Origin: Halobacterium jilantaiense
GTDB lineage: Archaea > Halobacteriota > Halobacteria > Halobacteriales > Halobacteriaceae
DNA: 64,000 bases
NCBI RefSeq assembly: GCF_900110535.1
Contig: NZ_FOJA01000001.1
Coordinates: forward strand, 558,001 to 622,000
Direction of reading: 5' to 3'
Positions 52,869 to 61,957 of the stretch are shown piece after piece. Position 1 is the stretch's first letter, and every line of letters begins with the position of its first letter. The notes beneath the pieces are model-generated. The model saw nothing but the letters and a program-made list of their open reading frames with translations, was not told the DNA's origin and did not search any database. Both the position numbers and the translations under genes were made by a program.

Positions 52869-53642
52869 TCAGTAGTGTCCGAGGACGCCTCGTTCGCGTG
52901 CTTTCGCCGTTCCCGCCCGGAATACGAGCAGTCCAATCGCGAGATAGACGCCCGACTGCCCGACCAGCAACACGAGGTCGAACGCCGGTAGTTCCCACAG
53001 GCGGAGTCCGTCTGTCAGCACGCGCTGCACTGTGTGACTCCCCAGCGACATCGGGAGGAGTTTCAACAGCGCGTGCTCCTCGACTGGCAGCGCGATCAGG
53101 CCAGCGAACGAGAGTTGCACCAGCGGAAACACCTTCTCGATCTGCTTGTAGACGAGCGCCATCCCTCCGAAGGCGAATCCGAGCCCGACGACCGGGAGCA
53201 GCGTCAGCAGCCCGAGCACGACGAGTGAGAGCGGTGCGACAGATAGCCGCGTCCCCGTCGTCAGCATCATCAACACGAGGAGGGCGATGCCGGTCGCGAA
53301 CGTTCCCAGGAGGTTGACCGCGGTCTTCACCGCCACGACCTCTGTGAAGCCGAACGGAGACATCGACAACTGTTCCAGCGTCCCCCACTGCGCCTCGTCG
53401 GTCAGGTCGTGTGTCAGGTCGGCGTACGCCGAGACTGCCATCGTGAAGAGGAAGTAGCCGACGACGAGCGGCCCGACTGACCGCGAAATCAGGTCTGCGG
53501 CCACGAACTGCCCGCCGAAGAAGACGAGTGCGAAGAACACGTACAGCGTCACGAACCCCATCAGGGTGTTCACGAAGTACCGACGCGAGAGTGCCACCGA
53601 TTTACCCGCAATCACGCGGAACAGGACGAGATGCCGGTTCAT
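52869..53642 (-). CDS. ABC-2 type transporter permease
   Basis: A 257-residue protein with about six hydrophobic helices and the ABC-2 loop EAQWGTLEQLSMSPFGFTEV between helices 2 and 3, a hallmark of ABC-2 exporters. It overlaps its ATPase gene by 4 nt. The substrate is unknown; ABC-2 systems export drugs, lipids, polysaccharides or peptides. Confidence 0.88.
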   Translation of the reverse strand: MNRHLVLFRVIAGKSVALSRRYFVNTLMGFVTLYVFFALVFFGGQFVAADLISRSVGPLVVGYFLFTMAVSAYADLTHDLTDEAQWGTLEQLSMSPFGFTEVVAVKTAVNLLGTFATGIALLVLMMLTTGTRLSVAPLSLVVLGLLTLLPVVGLGFAFGGMALVYKQIEKVFPLVQLSFAGLIALPVEEHALLKLLPMSLGSHTVQRVLTDGLRLWELPAFDLVLLVGQSGVYLAIGLLVFRAGTAKARERGVLGHY

Positions 53643-54646
53643 GGCTCCGCCTCCTCTGGTGGCAGTGAGGTGGCCGTAGTCAGGTCGACGAAGACGTCTT
53701 CGAGGTCGGGCTCGATTTCAGTGAACGACCGGACGGTCGCGTCTGCCGCCCGCAGCACGTCGACGCACTCGTAGAACTCTGCACTCCCCGCGAGCGCAAC
53801 GTCGAACGCCGCGTCGCCGGTGTCGGTCCGCCAGTCGAGCACGCGGAAGCGGGCGTCGAGCGCTTCTCGGAGGTGCGCCGGCGGAGTGCCAGTCAGCTGG
53901 ACGCGGTACGACTGGGACTGGAAGACGTCGAGTAAGTTGTCGACGGAATCGTCGGCGACGACGGTGCCGTCACTGAGGACGATAACGCGGTCGCAGACGG
54001 CTTCGACGACGTCCATGTCGTGGCTCGTGAGTACGATTGTCTTGTCTTCGTCGCGGGCGAGGCGTCGGAGTTCGGTCTGGAGGTCGCGGGTCGTCTCCAC
54101 GTCGAGGCCGAGCATCGGCTCGTCGAGGAAGAGGACGGGCGTTTCACGAGCGAGCGTGCAGCCGAGGGCGACTTTCTGCTTCATGCCGCGGGAGAGGTTC
54201 TGTGCCGGTTCGTCCGCTTTCCCGGTGAGTCCGAGCGTGTCGATAATCGCTTCGTGCCTGTCGGTGCGTTCCCGTGGGTCGATGCCGTGGAGGCCGGCGA
54301 AGAACGCGAGGTTCTCACGGACGCTCAGCCGCCAGTAGACGTTGCGCGCGCCTTCGAGAACGGAACTCACGTAGTCGTACGCGCGTGACCGGGCTTCGTG
54401 TACGGGCACGCCGTGAATGGAGACCGAGCCGCTCGTGGGTGTGACGAGTCCGAGGACAGTTTTGACCGTCGTCGTCTTCCCAGCGCCGTTCGGGCCGAGC
54501 AGTCCGACAATCTGCCCGGACTCGATGTCGAACGACACACCGTCGACGGCGGTGACGCGCCCTGATTCGCCCGCGTAGGTTTTCGTGAGTGCCGAGACCG
54601 AAACTGCAGGGTCGTCTCGTGGAGGGGGAGTCGGTCGGGGACACAT
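53639..54646 (-). CDS. ABC-2 transporter ATP-binding protein
   Basis: A 335-residue ATPase: Walker A GPNGAGKTT near residues 51-59, NLSRGMKQK as a variant signature (LSxGMKQK), VLFLDEP Walker B, LTSHDMD H-loop. The C-terminal 100 residues form the accessory domain seen in drug-export ABC-2 ATPases. The start is ATG 54646, with a TATA-like element about 35 nt upstream. It is coupled to the ABC-2 permease. Confidence 0.92.
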   Translation of the reverse strand: MCPRPTPPPRDDPAVSVSALTKTYAGESGRVTAVDGVSFDIESGQIVGLLGPNGAGKTTTVKTVLGLVTPTSGSVSIHGVPVHEARSRAYDYVSSVLEGARNVYWRLSVRENLAFFAGLHGIDPRERTDRHEAIIDTLGLTGKADEPAQNLSRGMKQKVALGCTLARETPVLFLDEPMLGLDVETTRDLQTELRRLARDEDKTIVLTSHDMDVVEAVCDRVIVLSDGTVVADDSVDNLLDVFQSQSYRVQLTGTPPAHLREALDARFRVLDWRTDTGDAAFDVALAGSAEFYECVDVLRAADATVRSFTEIEPDLEDVFVDLTTATSLPPEEAEP

Positions 54647-54678
54647 CCTTGATCGTCGGTCTGCTACTCGGGGAACGT

Positions 54679-54686
54679 AGTTAAGC
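54679..54686 (-). promoter_or_regulatory. TATA box for ABC-2 operon
   Basis: GCTTAACT on the minus strand, about 35 nt before ATG 54646, is plausible for a short-leader archaeal promoter. Confidence 0.45.
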
Positions 54687-54812
54687 GTACGTGGCAGCCG
54701 AAAACGGACGCAGATAGTTCGACGATTCGAGGCCGCCGGACGGCGCGTCGACACCGCTCCGGCAGCGTCATCGAAGTCGGACGCGCAGACGGCGGGGTCA
54801 GCGTCCGGCCAC

Positions 54813-55127
54813 TCACAACATGAACAGCCGGACGGTGACCGTCGAGAGGACAGCACTCGCAGCGAGGACAGCGACGCCTGCGAGGAGAGCGGTCTTCAGT
54901 GTGTAGTAGTACCGAACAGCGACCGCAGGGACGAGTGCGACCGTGAGTGCGGGGAGGACGTGCATGAACAGCGGGTACGGTGCGTACGCGTCCAGCCCCG
55001 AGGCGTCGAAGGCAATCATCCACGCGACCTGTGCAACGACGGTGAGCGCGACCGAGACGAGGCTCAGGAGACCGAGTCCGGCGTCTCGCGCGCCGATTGT
55101 GCGACTGGAGCGGCTGTGGGCGGCCAC
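54813..55127 (-). CDS. small membrane protein, unknown
   Basis: A 104-residue protein with a soluble N-terminus of about 15 residues (MAAHSRSSRTIGARD) and three hydrophobic helices (about 17-38, 52-70 and 78-100), ending RLFML. The start is GTG 55127. It is on the same strand as the ABC-2 genes, 166 nt upstream of their start, so it may or may not be co-transcribed. It has no recognised family. Confidence 0.6.
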   Translation of the reverse strand: MAAHSRSSRTIGARDAGLGLLSLVSVALTVVAQVAWMIAFDASGLDAYAPYPLFMHVLPALTVALVPAVAVRYYYTLKTALLAGVAVLAASAVLSTVTVRLFML

Positions 55128-55304
55128 GTGGGTGAGTCGTCGAACAGTTTGATAACTCCTCGGTAGTGTTGGGTTATCTACGAGTGGCGCAGGCCCCGTG
55201 CCACCGAGAACGTACTACTGGGTGGAGCTCCACGAGGTCTCGGAGCAGACTCGACACGGAATCAGAAGCGGCCAGAGCGGCGGCCCGCAGCGACCGGACG
55301 CAGT

Positions 55305-56447
55305 CTACAGTCCGATTTCGCGGCCGATGACGAGGTGCTGGATTTCGGACGTTCCCTCGCCGATTTCCATCAGTTTCGCATCGCGGAAGAACCGCTGGGG
55401 CGCGAAATCAGTGGTGTAGCCGTAGCCGCCGAGCGTCTGGACGGCGTCCTCGGCGACCTCGCGGGCGGCCTCGCTGGCGTCGAGTTTCGCGAGTGCGGAC
55501 TCGCGGGTGACTGACTCGCCGTTGTCGTACTTCGAGGCGGCTCGGTGGGTGAGCAGGCGGGCGCGCTCGGTCTTCCGGTGCATGTCCACGAGCTTGTTCC
55601 GGATGGCGTCGAACCGCGAGATGGGCTGACCGAACTGCTCGCGTTCGGTCGCGTAGGACTTCGCGGACTCGTAGGCACCCTGCGCGAGCCCCGTCGAGAG
55701 CGCGGCGATGGAGATGCGGCCGCCGTCGAGGGTCTTCTTCGTCTGCTCCCAGCCGTCGCCCTCCTCGCCGAGCAGCCGGTCCTCGGGAATTCGGCAGTCG
55801 GTGAGCTTGATTTCGCAGGTCGGGGAGGCGTTCAGCCCCATCTTGTCCCACTCGGTCGTGACCTCGAAGCCGTCGTCCGCCTCGGGGTCGACGATGAACG
55901 TCGAGATGCCGTCGTAGCCGGCTTCGGGGTCGGTGACGGCCTTCACGAGCACGCTGCCGGCGACCGTGGCGTTCGTGATGAACTGCTTGGTGCCGTTCAG
56001 CACCCACTCGTCGCCGTCTCTCTCCGCCATCGTGTCCATGTCGCTTGCGTCGCTCCCGCTCTCGGGCTCCGTGAGCGCCCACGACCCGAGGTACTCGCCC
56101 TCCGCGAGCGGGCGCAGCCACTCCTCTTTCTGTGCTTCGGTGCCGAACAGCTCGATGGGCTTGGAGGCCAGCGAGACGTGCGCGGCGTACGAGAGGCCGA
56201 TGGAGCCCGAGACGCGACCGAGCTCTTCGGTGACGGTGGCGTACATGAGCTGGTCGCCGCCGAGGCCGCCGTACTCCTCACTGACCGGGACCCCCATCAT
56301 GTCGAGGTCGGCGAGCTCGTCGAAGATTTCCGCGGGGAAGCGGTGCTCCTCCTCGATGTCCCACGCGATCGGCTCGATCTCTTCCTCGCAGAACTCCCGA
56401 ACGGTGTCCCGAATCATCCGGTGTTCGTCGGGGAGGTCGAAGTCCAT
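55305..56447 (-). CDS. acyl-CoA dehydrogenase
   Basis: A 380-residue flavoprotein with the full acyl-CoA dehydrogenase layout: an N-terminal helical domain, the ALTEPESGSDASDM flavin-contact motif near residues 122-135, the middle beta domain, and the C-terminal QRFFRDAKLMEIGEGTSEIQ with the conserved EIxEGTSE. The catalytic Glu is the E of LMEIGEG. It oxidises acyl-CoA to enoyl-CoA and passes electrons to ETF. A TATA-like GTTTATG lies about 28 nt before ATG 56447. Confidence 0.94.
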   Translation of the reverse strand: MDFDLPDEHRMIRDTVREFCEEEIEPIAWDIEEEHRFPAEIFDELADLDMMGVPVSEEYGGLGGDQLMYATVTEELGRVSGSIGLSYAAHVSLASKPIELFGTEAQKEEWLRPLAEGEYLGSWALTEPESGSDASDMDTMAERDGDEWVLNGTKQFITNATVAGSVLVKAVTDPEAGYDGISTFIVDPEADDGFEVTTEWDKMGLNASPTCEIKLTDCRIPEDRLLGEEGDGWEQTKKTLDGGRISIAALSTGLAQGAYESAKSYATEREQFGQPISRFDAIRNKLVDMHRKTERARLLTHRAASKYDNGESVTRESALAKLDASEAAREVAEDAVQTLGGYGYTTDFAPQRFFRDAKLMEIGEGTSEIQHLVIGREIGL

Positions 56448-56470
56448 GGGACAAAATTTGCCACCGGCTG

Positions 56471-56478
56471 CATAAACA
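56471..56478 (-). promoter_or_regulatory. TATA box for acyl-CoA dehydrogenase
   Basis: TGTTTATG on the minus strand, about 28 nt before ATG 56447, fits a leaderless transcript. Confidence 0.5.
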
Positions 56479-56701
56479 CACCGGAACCCGGTGTGTGACA
56501 CCGTAGCGCTCCGGCCGGCGCACTCGGGGCTACGTCCAGCGAGCCACTCGGGCTTCAGAACGCGTGGGCGGCCGCGGGCACGCCACTCGCGAGAACTGGT
56601 CGGTGGAACGCACCGGGGTTCGGGTCGGTGTCCGCGGTGGCGACCCGTCGCCCTGCAGCGGTGGTCGCCGGACCTATGTCACGGGCCCTCGAAGTAGCGG
56701 T

Positions 56702-57553
56702 GTGAGCATCCGACGGCTGGCCCGCGGCACCGTCCCGTGGGACTCCCTGGAGGCGGTCGCCCGCGAGCTCGGCGAGCGCTACGACCAGGACACCGTCCGC
56801 GTCTCCTTCATGGACGCGGACAACTGGCTGTCGACGCCCTGCGTCGTCAACGACCGCTGGTTCGTCAAAGTCGTCACTGGGCAGAATGCGCTCGTCCACG
56901 CGCTGTTCACGGGTGCCCGGAACCTCGGCGTGTTCTCCAGCGGGACGGAGGGGTTCTTCGAGGCGTTCGACGGCCCCGTCGAGATGGCCGAACACGAACT
57001 CGACGCCACGCGGAAGCTCCGCGACCTCGGCGTGAACGCCCCCGAACCCATCGAGGCCTTCGAGGTTGATGGGCTGGGCGTGCTCGTCCTCGACTACATC
57101 CCGGAGTTCGCGCCGCTCGACGAACTGCCCGCCGAGGAGGTCGCCGAGCACGCGTCCGCGCTGTTCGAGTCGCTGTCCGTGATGCACGCTAACGACGTCA
57201 CACACGGCGACCTGCGCGCGGAGAACGTCCTCGTGTCGGGCGGTGACCTCTACTTCATCGACGCGACGAACGTCGACGGCGACGGCATCGCGGACGCCCG
57301 CGCCTACGACCTGGCGTGTGCGCTCGCAGCCCTGGAGCCACTCGTCGGCGCGCAGACGACGGTTCGGCCCGCACTGGAACACTACAGCGTGGACGACGAC
57401 GCCCACGACGTCGACGGACCGGCGGACGCGCTGCTGCGCGCCCAGGACTTCCTCGGGTTCGTGCAGATGCGGCCGGACCACTCCTTCGACGCCGCGGCGC
57501 TCGCCGGCCAGATCGAGCAGGCAGCCACCGACGCCGAGGACGCGACACGATAG
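56702..57553 (+). CDS. RIO1/Bud32-like protein kinase
   Basis: A 283-residue atypical kinase. RWFVKVVTG carries the ATP-binding Lys, HDLRAENVLV appears as THGDLRAENVLV with the catalytic Asp, and YFIDATN supplies the metal-binding Asp of the DFG-equivalent, as in RIO kinases. No activation segment of the eukaryotic type is seen. The start GTG 56702 is chosen because sequence before it is not protein-like. The substrate is unknown; ribosome-maturation or lipid-related roles are known in relatives. Confidence 0.78.
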   Translation: MSIRRLARGTVPWDSLEAVARELGERYDQDTVRVSFMDADNWLSTPCVVNDRWFVKVVTGQNALVHALFTGARNLGVFSSGTEGFFEAFDGPVEMAEHELDATRKLRDLGVNAPEPIEAFEVDGLGVLVLDYIPEFAPLDELPAEEVAEHASALFESLSVMHANDVTHGDLRAENVLVSGGDLYFIDATNVDGDGIADARAYDLACALAALEPLVGAQTTVRPALEHYSVDDDAHDVDGPADALLRAQDFLGFVQMRPDHSFDAAALAGQIEQAATDAEDATR

Positions 57554-57631
57554 CAGTGACCACGGTGGGGCGTCGCCCTCCCGCCCATGGAAGGCCTATC
57601 TTTTTCACCGTGTGCCACGCAGGTTTTGCCG

Positions 57632-59146
57632 ATGACGTACCAGCACTACATCGACGGCGAGTGGGTGGACGGCCACGGCACCGATACCTTCGAGAGCACC
57701 AACCCGGCCAACGGCGAGACCCTCGGCGAGTTCCGACAGGGCACGCCCGAGGACATCGAGGACGCAATCGCGGCCGCCGACGCCGCCGAGGACGAGTGGC
57801 AGTCCATGTCCCGCATCGCGCGTGCGGAGTACCTCTGGGACATCTACCACGAACTCAAGGACCGCCACCAGGAGCTCGGCGAAGTCGTGACCAAGGAGTG
57901 CGGGAAGGAAATCTCCGAGGGGAAAGCCGACGTGGCCGAGGCGTGGCACATGGTCGAGTGGGCGGCCGGCGACGCCCGCCACCCGAAGGGCGACGTGGTA
58001 CCGTCCGAAATCGCGGACAAGGACGCCTACATGCGCCGGAAGCCCCGGGGTGTCGTCGGCTGCATCACGCCGTGGAACTTCCCGGTCGCCATCCCGTTCT
58101 GGCACATGGCCGTCGCGCTGGTCGAGGGCAACACGGTCGTCTGGAAGCCCGCCGAGCAGACGCCGTGGTGCGGCCAGATCATCGCCGAGATGTTCGAGGA
58201 CGCCGGCATCCCCGAGGGCGTGTTCAACATGGTGCAGGGCTTCGGCGACGCCGGTGCCCGCATCGTCGACCACGACGACGTCGACACCGTGCTGTTCACC
58301 GGCTCGGCGGAGGTCGGCCAGGAGGTCGGTCAGAAGGTCGCCGAGGACCCCGGCAAGCTCGCGGCCTGTGAGATGGGCGGGAAGAACGGCATCGTCGTCA
58401 CGGAGGAGGCGGACCTCGACATCGCCGTCCACTCCGCCGTGATGTCCTCGTTCAAGACGACGGGCCAGCGCTGCGTCTCCAGCGAGCGCCTCATCGTCCA
58501 CGAGGACGTCTACGACGAGTTCAAGGAGCGCTACGTCGAGGTCGCGAAAGACGTCGCCGTCGGCGACCCGCTCGACGAGGGGACGTTCATGGGTCCGGCC
58601 ATCGAGCCGGAGCACGTCGAGAAGATTCAGAAGTACAACGACCTCGCTCGCGAGGAGGCGAAGAACGTCCTCGTCGACCGCACGGAGCTCGGCGACGACG
58701 AGATTCCCGAGGGTCACGAGGACGGCAACTGGGTCGGCCCGTTCGTCTACGAGGTCGACTACGACCCGGACCTGCGCTCCATCAAGGAGGAGGTCTTCGG
58801 GCCGCACGTCGCGCTCATCGAGTACTCCGGTGACATCGAGCGCGCCGTCGAAATCCACAACGACACCCCGTACGGTCTCGCCGGTGCCGTCATCAGCGAG
58901 GACTACCGACAGATCAACTACTACCGCGACAACGCCGAAGTCGGCCTCGCGTACGGCAACCTCCCGTGCATCGGCGCGGAGGTCCAGCTGCCGTTCGGCG
59001 GCGTGAAGAAGTCCGGGAACGGCTACCCGAGCGCCCGCGAGGTCATCGAGGCCGTCACCGAGCGCACCGCCTGGACGCTCAACAACTCGAAGGACATCGA
59101 GATGGCGCAGGGCCTCAGCGCGGACATCAAGACCCAGGACGACTGA
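57632..59146 (+). CDS. aldehyde dehydrogenase
   Basis: A 504-residue NAD(P)-dependent aldehyde dehydrogenase: the CITPWNFP nucleotide-site motif near residue 148, FTGSAEVGQ, EMGGKN with the catalytic Glu near residue 249, and TTGQRC with the catalytic Cys near residue 284. FGPHVALIEY and the C-terminal PFGGVKKSGNGY match the family. It oxidises an aldehyde to an acid; substrate range cannot be read. A TATA-like CTATCTTT lies about 30 nt upstream of ATG 57632. Its last 45 nt recur in degenerate form at 59240. Confidence 0.94.
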   Translation: MTYQHYIDGEWVDGHGTDTFESTNPANGETLGEFRQGTPEDIEDAIAAADAAEDEWQSMSRIARAEYLWDIYHELKDRHQELGEVVTKECGKEISEGKADVAEAWHMVEWAAGDARHPKGDVVPSEIADKDAYMRRKPRGVVGCITPWNFPVAIPFWHMAVALVEGNTVVWKPAEQTPWCGQIIAEMFEDAGIPEGVFNMVQGFGDAGARIVDHDDVDTVLFTGSAEVGQEVGQKVAEDPGKLAACEMGGKNGIVVTEEADLDIAVHSAVMSSFKTTGQRCVSSERLIVHEDVYDEFKERYVEVAKDVAVGDPLDEGTFMGPAIEPEHVEKIQKYNDLAREEAKNVLVDRTELGDDEIPEGHEDGNWVGPFVYEVDYDPDLRSIKEEVFGPHVALIEYSGDIERAVEIHNDTPYGLAGAVISEDYRQINYYRDNAEVGLAYGNLPCIGAEVQLPFGGVKKSGNGYPSAREVIEAVTERTAWTLNNSKDIEMAQGLSADIKTQDD

Positions 59147-59239
59147 AGCCGGCGGGCATCTCCGCGCCTAGCGGAATCTCCAGGGGCGACCGAGGCACGA
59201 GGATACCGAGTGCCGAGGGAGGGTTTGGCGGACACCCAG

Positions 59240-59283
59240 ATGGCCAGGGGCTTAACGCGGACAGCAAGACGCAGGACGACTGA
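59240..59283 (+). repeat. degenerate copy of aldehyde dehydrogenase gene 3' end
   Basis: 44 nt ending in TGA that match the last 45 nt of the aldehyde dehydrogenase gene (59102-59146) with few substitutions and one deletion, both ending AGGACGACTGA. In its matching frame it would encode QGLNADSKTQDD against QGLSADIKTQDD. It looks like the relic of a tandem or paralogous aldehyde dehydrogenase gene lost by deletion. Confidence 0.75.
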
Positions 59284-59365
59284 CGGTAGCGCCCACGGAT
59301 TCGGGCCGGCGGCGCGTCCGTGCCAGGTGACGCTGGCTTCGCTCGGCTCCCGGAGCCGGTTCTCG

Positions 59366-59824
59366 TCACCCCTCGCCCTCGTCGCAGGAACTGTCGGCCT
59401 TGCTGAGCGCGGCGACGCCGCCGCCCTCGACGATGTGGAGGAACAGGACCGCACAGTCGCGGCTGTTCACTTCGGTGAAGGTCTCCCAGGTCTCCGCGTC
59501 GTCGACGCGGGCGCGGACTGCGTACGTCCCTGGCTCCTCGGGCCAGTCGTGGTCAGCCAGCAGGTCGGCTGGCGGGTCGCTGTCGTTGCCCTCCGTCCCG
59601 AGGTCGTAGGACTGCCAGAATATCGGGTCGCCGTCGTAGGAGACCTGCAGGTGGAGCGTGTGAGAGACCGAGTCCTTGTTGGTGGCCAGCAACGTGTCGA
59701 GCGCGAACTCCATCCGGTCGTCGCCGCCGTCGCCACTGCCCCCAAGCGCGGAGCACCCAGCTAAGGCTGCGAGACCGCTCGCGGTGGCAGTGAGGGCGGC
59801 GCGGCGTGTCACTCTGGACGGCAC
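59366..59824 (-). CDS. Tat lipoprotein, unknown function
   Basis: A 152-residue protein. The TRRAALTAT twin-arginine signal and lipobox LAGC (Cys24) indicate export by Tat and lipid anchoring. The mature part is a small beta-rich domain (LHLQVSYDGDPIFWQSYDL, GTYAVRARVDD), with two Cys near the end (SRDCAVL, SSCDEG) that may pair. GTG 59824 and GTG 59812 are both possible starts; the first keeps a basic N-terminus. I do not recognise the domain. Confidence 0.72.
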   Translation of the reverse strand: MPSRVTRRAALTATASGLAALAGCSALGGSGDGGDDRMEFALDTLLATNKDSVSHTLHLQVSYDGDPIFWQSYDLGTEGNDSDPPADLLADHDWPEEPGTYAVRARVDDAETWETFTEVNSRDCAVLFLHIVEGGGVAALSKADSSCDEGEG

Positions 59825-60085
59825 GCCGCGACGGTACCGGCGCTGCCGTGAAACGTCTTTGGGCGGGCCGAGGATGGGAGAGGAGGTGGACGCCGAGTGC
59901 GCGGCCGCGAGTCCCGGAGTCGCGGCCGCGCGGTGGTGGCGGTGGGTGCGGGCGCGGAGCGTTGTTGCCGTCACGACGAGAAAAGCGTCGCTTCCGGCAG
60001 TAACGAGTAGTGCTCGCCCGTACTTAAATTCACGTATCCCGGCGGGTGGAGTGGAGACGACACAGCGACTCAGTGAGGAGCACCG

Positions 60086-60883
60086 TCAGCGCCGGCGGTC
60101 GCGGAGCGCGGGGAACTCCTCGCGGACGCTCGCGGGGCGCTCGGGGTCGAGGTCCGCGTAGACGATGGTGGGGTCTTCGCCGGTGCCGGCGAGCGTCGTC
60201 CCCCAGGGGTCGTAGACGGCCGAGCGACCGACGAGCGCGTCGTCGCCGAAGTCGCTGGCACCGTTCACGGCGGCGACGTACGCGAGGTTCTCCACGGCGC
60301 GAGCCTTCGGGAGCAGCTTCCAGTGCTCGACGCGGGGGTACGGCCACGCGGACGGGACGAGCACGAGGTCGACGCCGTCGTCGGCGAGGTCGCGGTAGAG
60401 CTCGGGGAACCGGAGGTCGTAGCAGGTCGTCGTCGCGACGGTGAACCCGAGCAGGTCCGCGGTCGGCACGGACTCGCCGGGGACGAGCAGTTCGGCTTCC
60501 GCCGACTCGTAGCCGAACAGGTGGTGTTTCCGGTAGACGAGGCGGCGCTCGCCGTCCGCGTCGAACAGCACGCTCGTGTTCGCCAGCCCGTCGTCGGCAG
60601 GCCCGCCCTCGGACTCGGCGAGGTCCTCGACGACGCTGCCGGCCAGCACCGCGACGCCGGCGTCGGCCGCGACCTCCCGCATCCGCGTCAGCTTCTCGCC
60701 GTCGAGACCTTCCGCCTCCCGCTGGTAGGAGTCGAACGCGAAGAACCCGACGTCGAACAGTTCGGGGAGCGCGACGAGGTCCGCGCCCTCGGCGGCGGCC
60801 TCCCGGATGGCGTCCTCGGCGCGGTCGAGGTTCGAGTCCACCGCCGCAGCCTCGACGTCGAGCTGGGCGAGCGCGAGCCGCAT
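60086..60883 (-). CDS. nitrilase-superfamily carbon-nitrogen hydrolase
   Basis: A 265-residue hydrolase with the Glu-Lys-Cys triad: LPELFD near residue 41, YRKHHLFG near 115 and TTCYDLRFPELYR near 150. It cleaves an amide or nitrile C-N bond, as in omega-amidase or N-carbamoyl hydrolases. Its length is typical. It starts 1 nt after the stop of the SRPBCC gene, so the two probably share a transcript. The substrate is unknown; repair of damaged metabolites is common for close relatives. Confidence 0.9.
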   Translation of the reverse strand: MRLALAQLDVEAAAVDSNLDRAEDAIREAAAEGADLVALPELFDVGFFAFDSYQREAEGLDGEKLTRMREVAADAGVAVLAGSVVEDLAESEGGPADDGLANTSVLFDADGERRLVYRKHHLFGYESAEAELLVPGESVPTADLLGFTVATTTCYDLRFPELYRDLADDGVDLVLVPSAWPYPRVEHWKLLPKARAVENLAYVAAVNGASDFGDDALVGRSAVYDPWGTTLAGTGEDPTIVYADLDPERPASVREEFPALRDRRR

Positions 60884-60884
60884 C

Positions 60885-61316
60885 TCAGTCGCCACCGGTC
60901 TTCCCGTCCTCCTCCAGTTTCCGCTGGAGGCGGTCGAGTTCGTCGTCGAGGTTCCGTTTGAAGAACTGCTCGACACCCGGAACCTTGCCGTCGACGACGA
61001 ACCGGTTCGTGAGCGTCGACCCGCCGCCCTCGACTTCGTGGATCTCGTGCTCGCCGGTGACGTTGAAGATGCCGGACTTCCCGACGAACTTCACGAACGT
61101 CGGCGGGTCGACTTCCACGTCGCGGGTCTCCACGTCGATGGTGCTGCGGACGACCGGAATGGGGAGTGCGACGTGCCACGTCGTCGTGTCGCCACCGGTC
61201 GTGTAGCTGTCCACGACACTGATTGCGTCGGCGCGCTTCTCCGGGTCGGAGATGAACGCCCAGACGTCCGCGGGCGACACCGACAACTCGAACGTGCGCT
61301 CGACCCGAACAGTCAT
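60885..61316 (-). CDS. SRPBCC/CoxG-like protein
   Basis: A 143-residue helix-grip protein: VERTFELSVSPADVWAFISDPEKRADAI, then a string of strands and a C-terminal helix LDRLQRKLEEDG. This matches the CoxG/START-like SRPBCC group. It is followed after 1 nt by the nitrilase gene. Ligand binding is likely but undefined. ATG 61316 gives the normal start. Confidence 0.82.
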   Translation of the reverse strand: MTVRVERTFELSVSPADVWAFISDPEKRADAISVVDSYTTGGDTTTWHVALPIPVVRSTIDVETRDVEVDPPTFVKFVGKSGIFNVTGEHEIHEVEGGGSTLTNRFVVDGKVPGVEQFFKRNLDDELDRLQRKLEEDGKTGGD

Positions 61317-61363
61317 ACCGGCACTTCCGGGTCCGCCAGCAAAAAGCCGCCGATTCCGGGGGT

Positions 61364-61588
61364 CTAGGCGGGTTCGACCCGCCAGGTCGTGGACTTCGAC
61401 CGGCTCCACTTCTCGATGTCGACCTCCTCGCTCTTCTCGGCGAGTTCCGGGAGTCGCACACCGACCTGTTTCGAGGAGAGTCCGAGGTGTTCGGCGATGT
61501 TCTTCGAACGGAAGTACCGCTCACCCCGGTCGACGCTCTCCCGGAGGTAGTCGAGGATGCGACGTTCCTCGTCGGTGTAGTCGCTCAT
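61364..61588 (-). CDS. small winged-helix protein
   Basis: A 74-residue protein with a helix-turn-helix pattern: EERRILDYLRESV, RYFRSKNIAEHLGLSSKQVGVRLPELAE and a wing-like WSRSKSTTWRV. It matches a common haloarchaeal family (DUF7123 by memory, not verified). It probably binds DNA as a regulator. ATG 61588 is preferred over the upstream frame. Confidence 0.78.
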   Translation of the reverse strand: MSDYTDEERRILDYLRESVDRGERYFRSKNIAEHLGLSSKQVGVRLPELAEKSEEVDIEKWSRSKSTTWRVEPA

Positions 61589-61628
61589 TGTCGCCACTAG
61601 GTGGTTCGTCGGCTTAACGGTTTTCCGC

Positions 61629-61814
61629 CTACCCCCAGATGTGGATGGCAGCGACAGACGTAGCAGCGAGTGTCACGGCGGCACCGAACCCGACTGCGGT
61701 CTGGAACTGTCCCGGCGATACGAAGGCGTACGCAGCGGCGGCGACCGTGACCAACCCGAGCACGATGCCGATGCCGACACCCATGTCCGTCTCGTCGGCA
61801 GACTGAGTCGTCAT
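61629..61814 (-). CDS. small two-helix membrane protein
   Basis: A 61-residue protein with a short acidic N-terminus (MTTQSADETDMG) and two helices, about residues 13-31 and 38-59. It is conserved in haloarchaea as a stand-alone tiny membrane protein (DUF7525 by memory, not verified). The function is unknown. It follows 40 nt upstream of the winged-helix gene on the same strand. Confidence 0.68.
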   Translation of the reverse strand: MTTQSADETDMGVGIGIVLGLVTVAAAAYAFVSPGQFQTAVGFGAAVTLAATSVAAIHIWG

Positions 61815-61957
61815 GCCGCGAGATTGTCGGTGCCGTGCCTTAATTCGTTCTACTCGCCGCCGGGCACCGAGGACAACAGACTGCTGGGACGCGAACCGTT
61901 GGCAGGGTAGCCAATCACTTTTCACGGTTCGTCGACACGGCTCGGGTATGGAACGGA

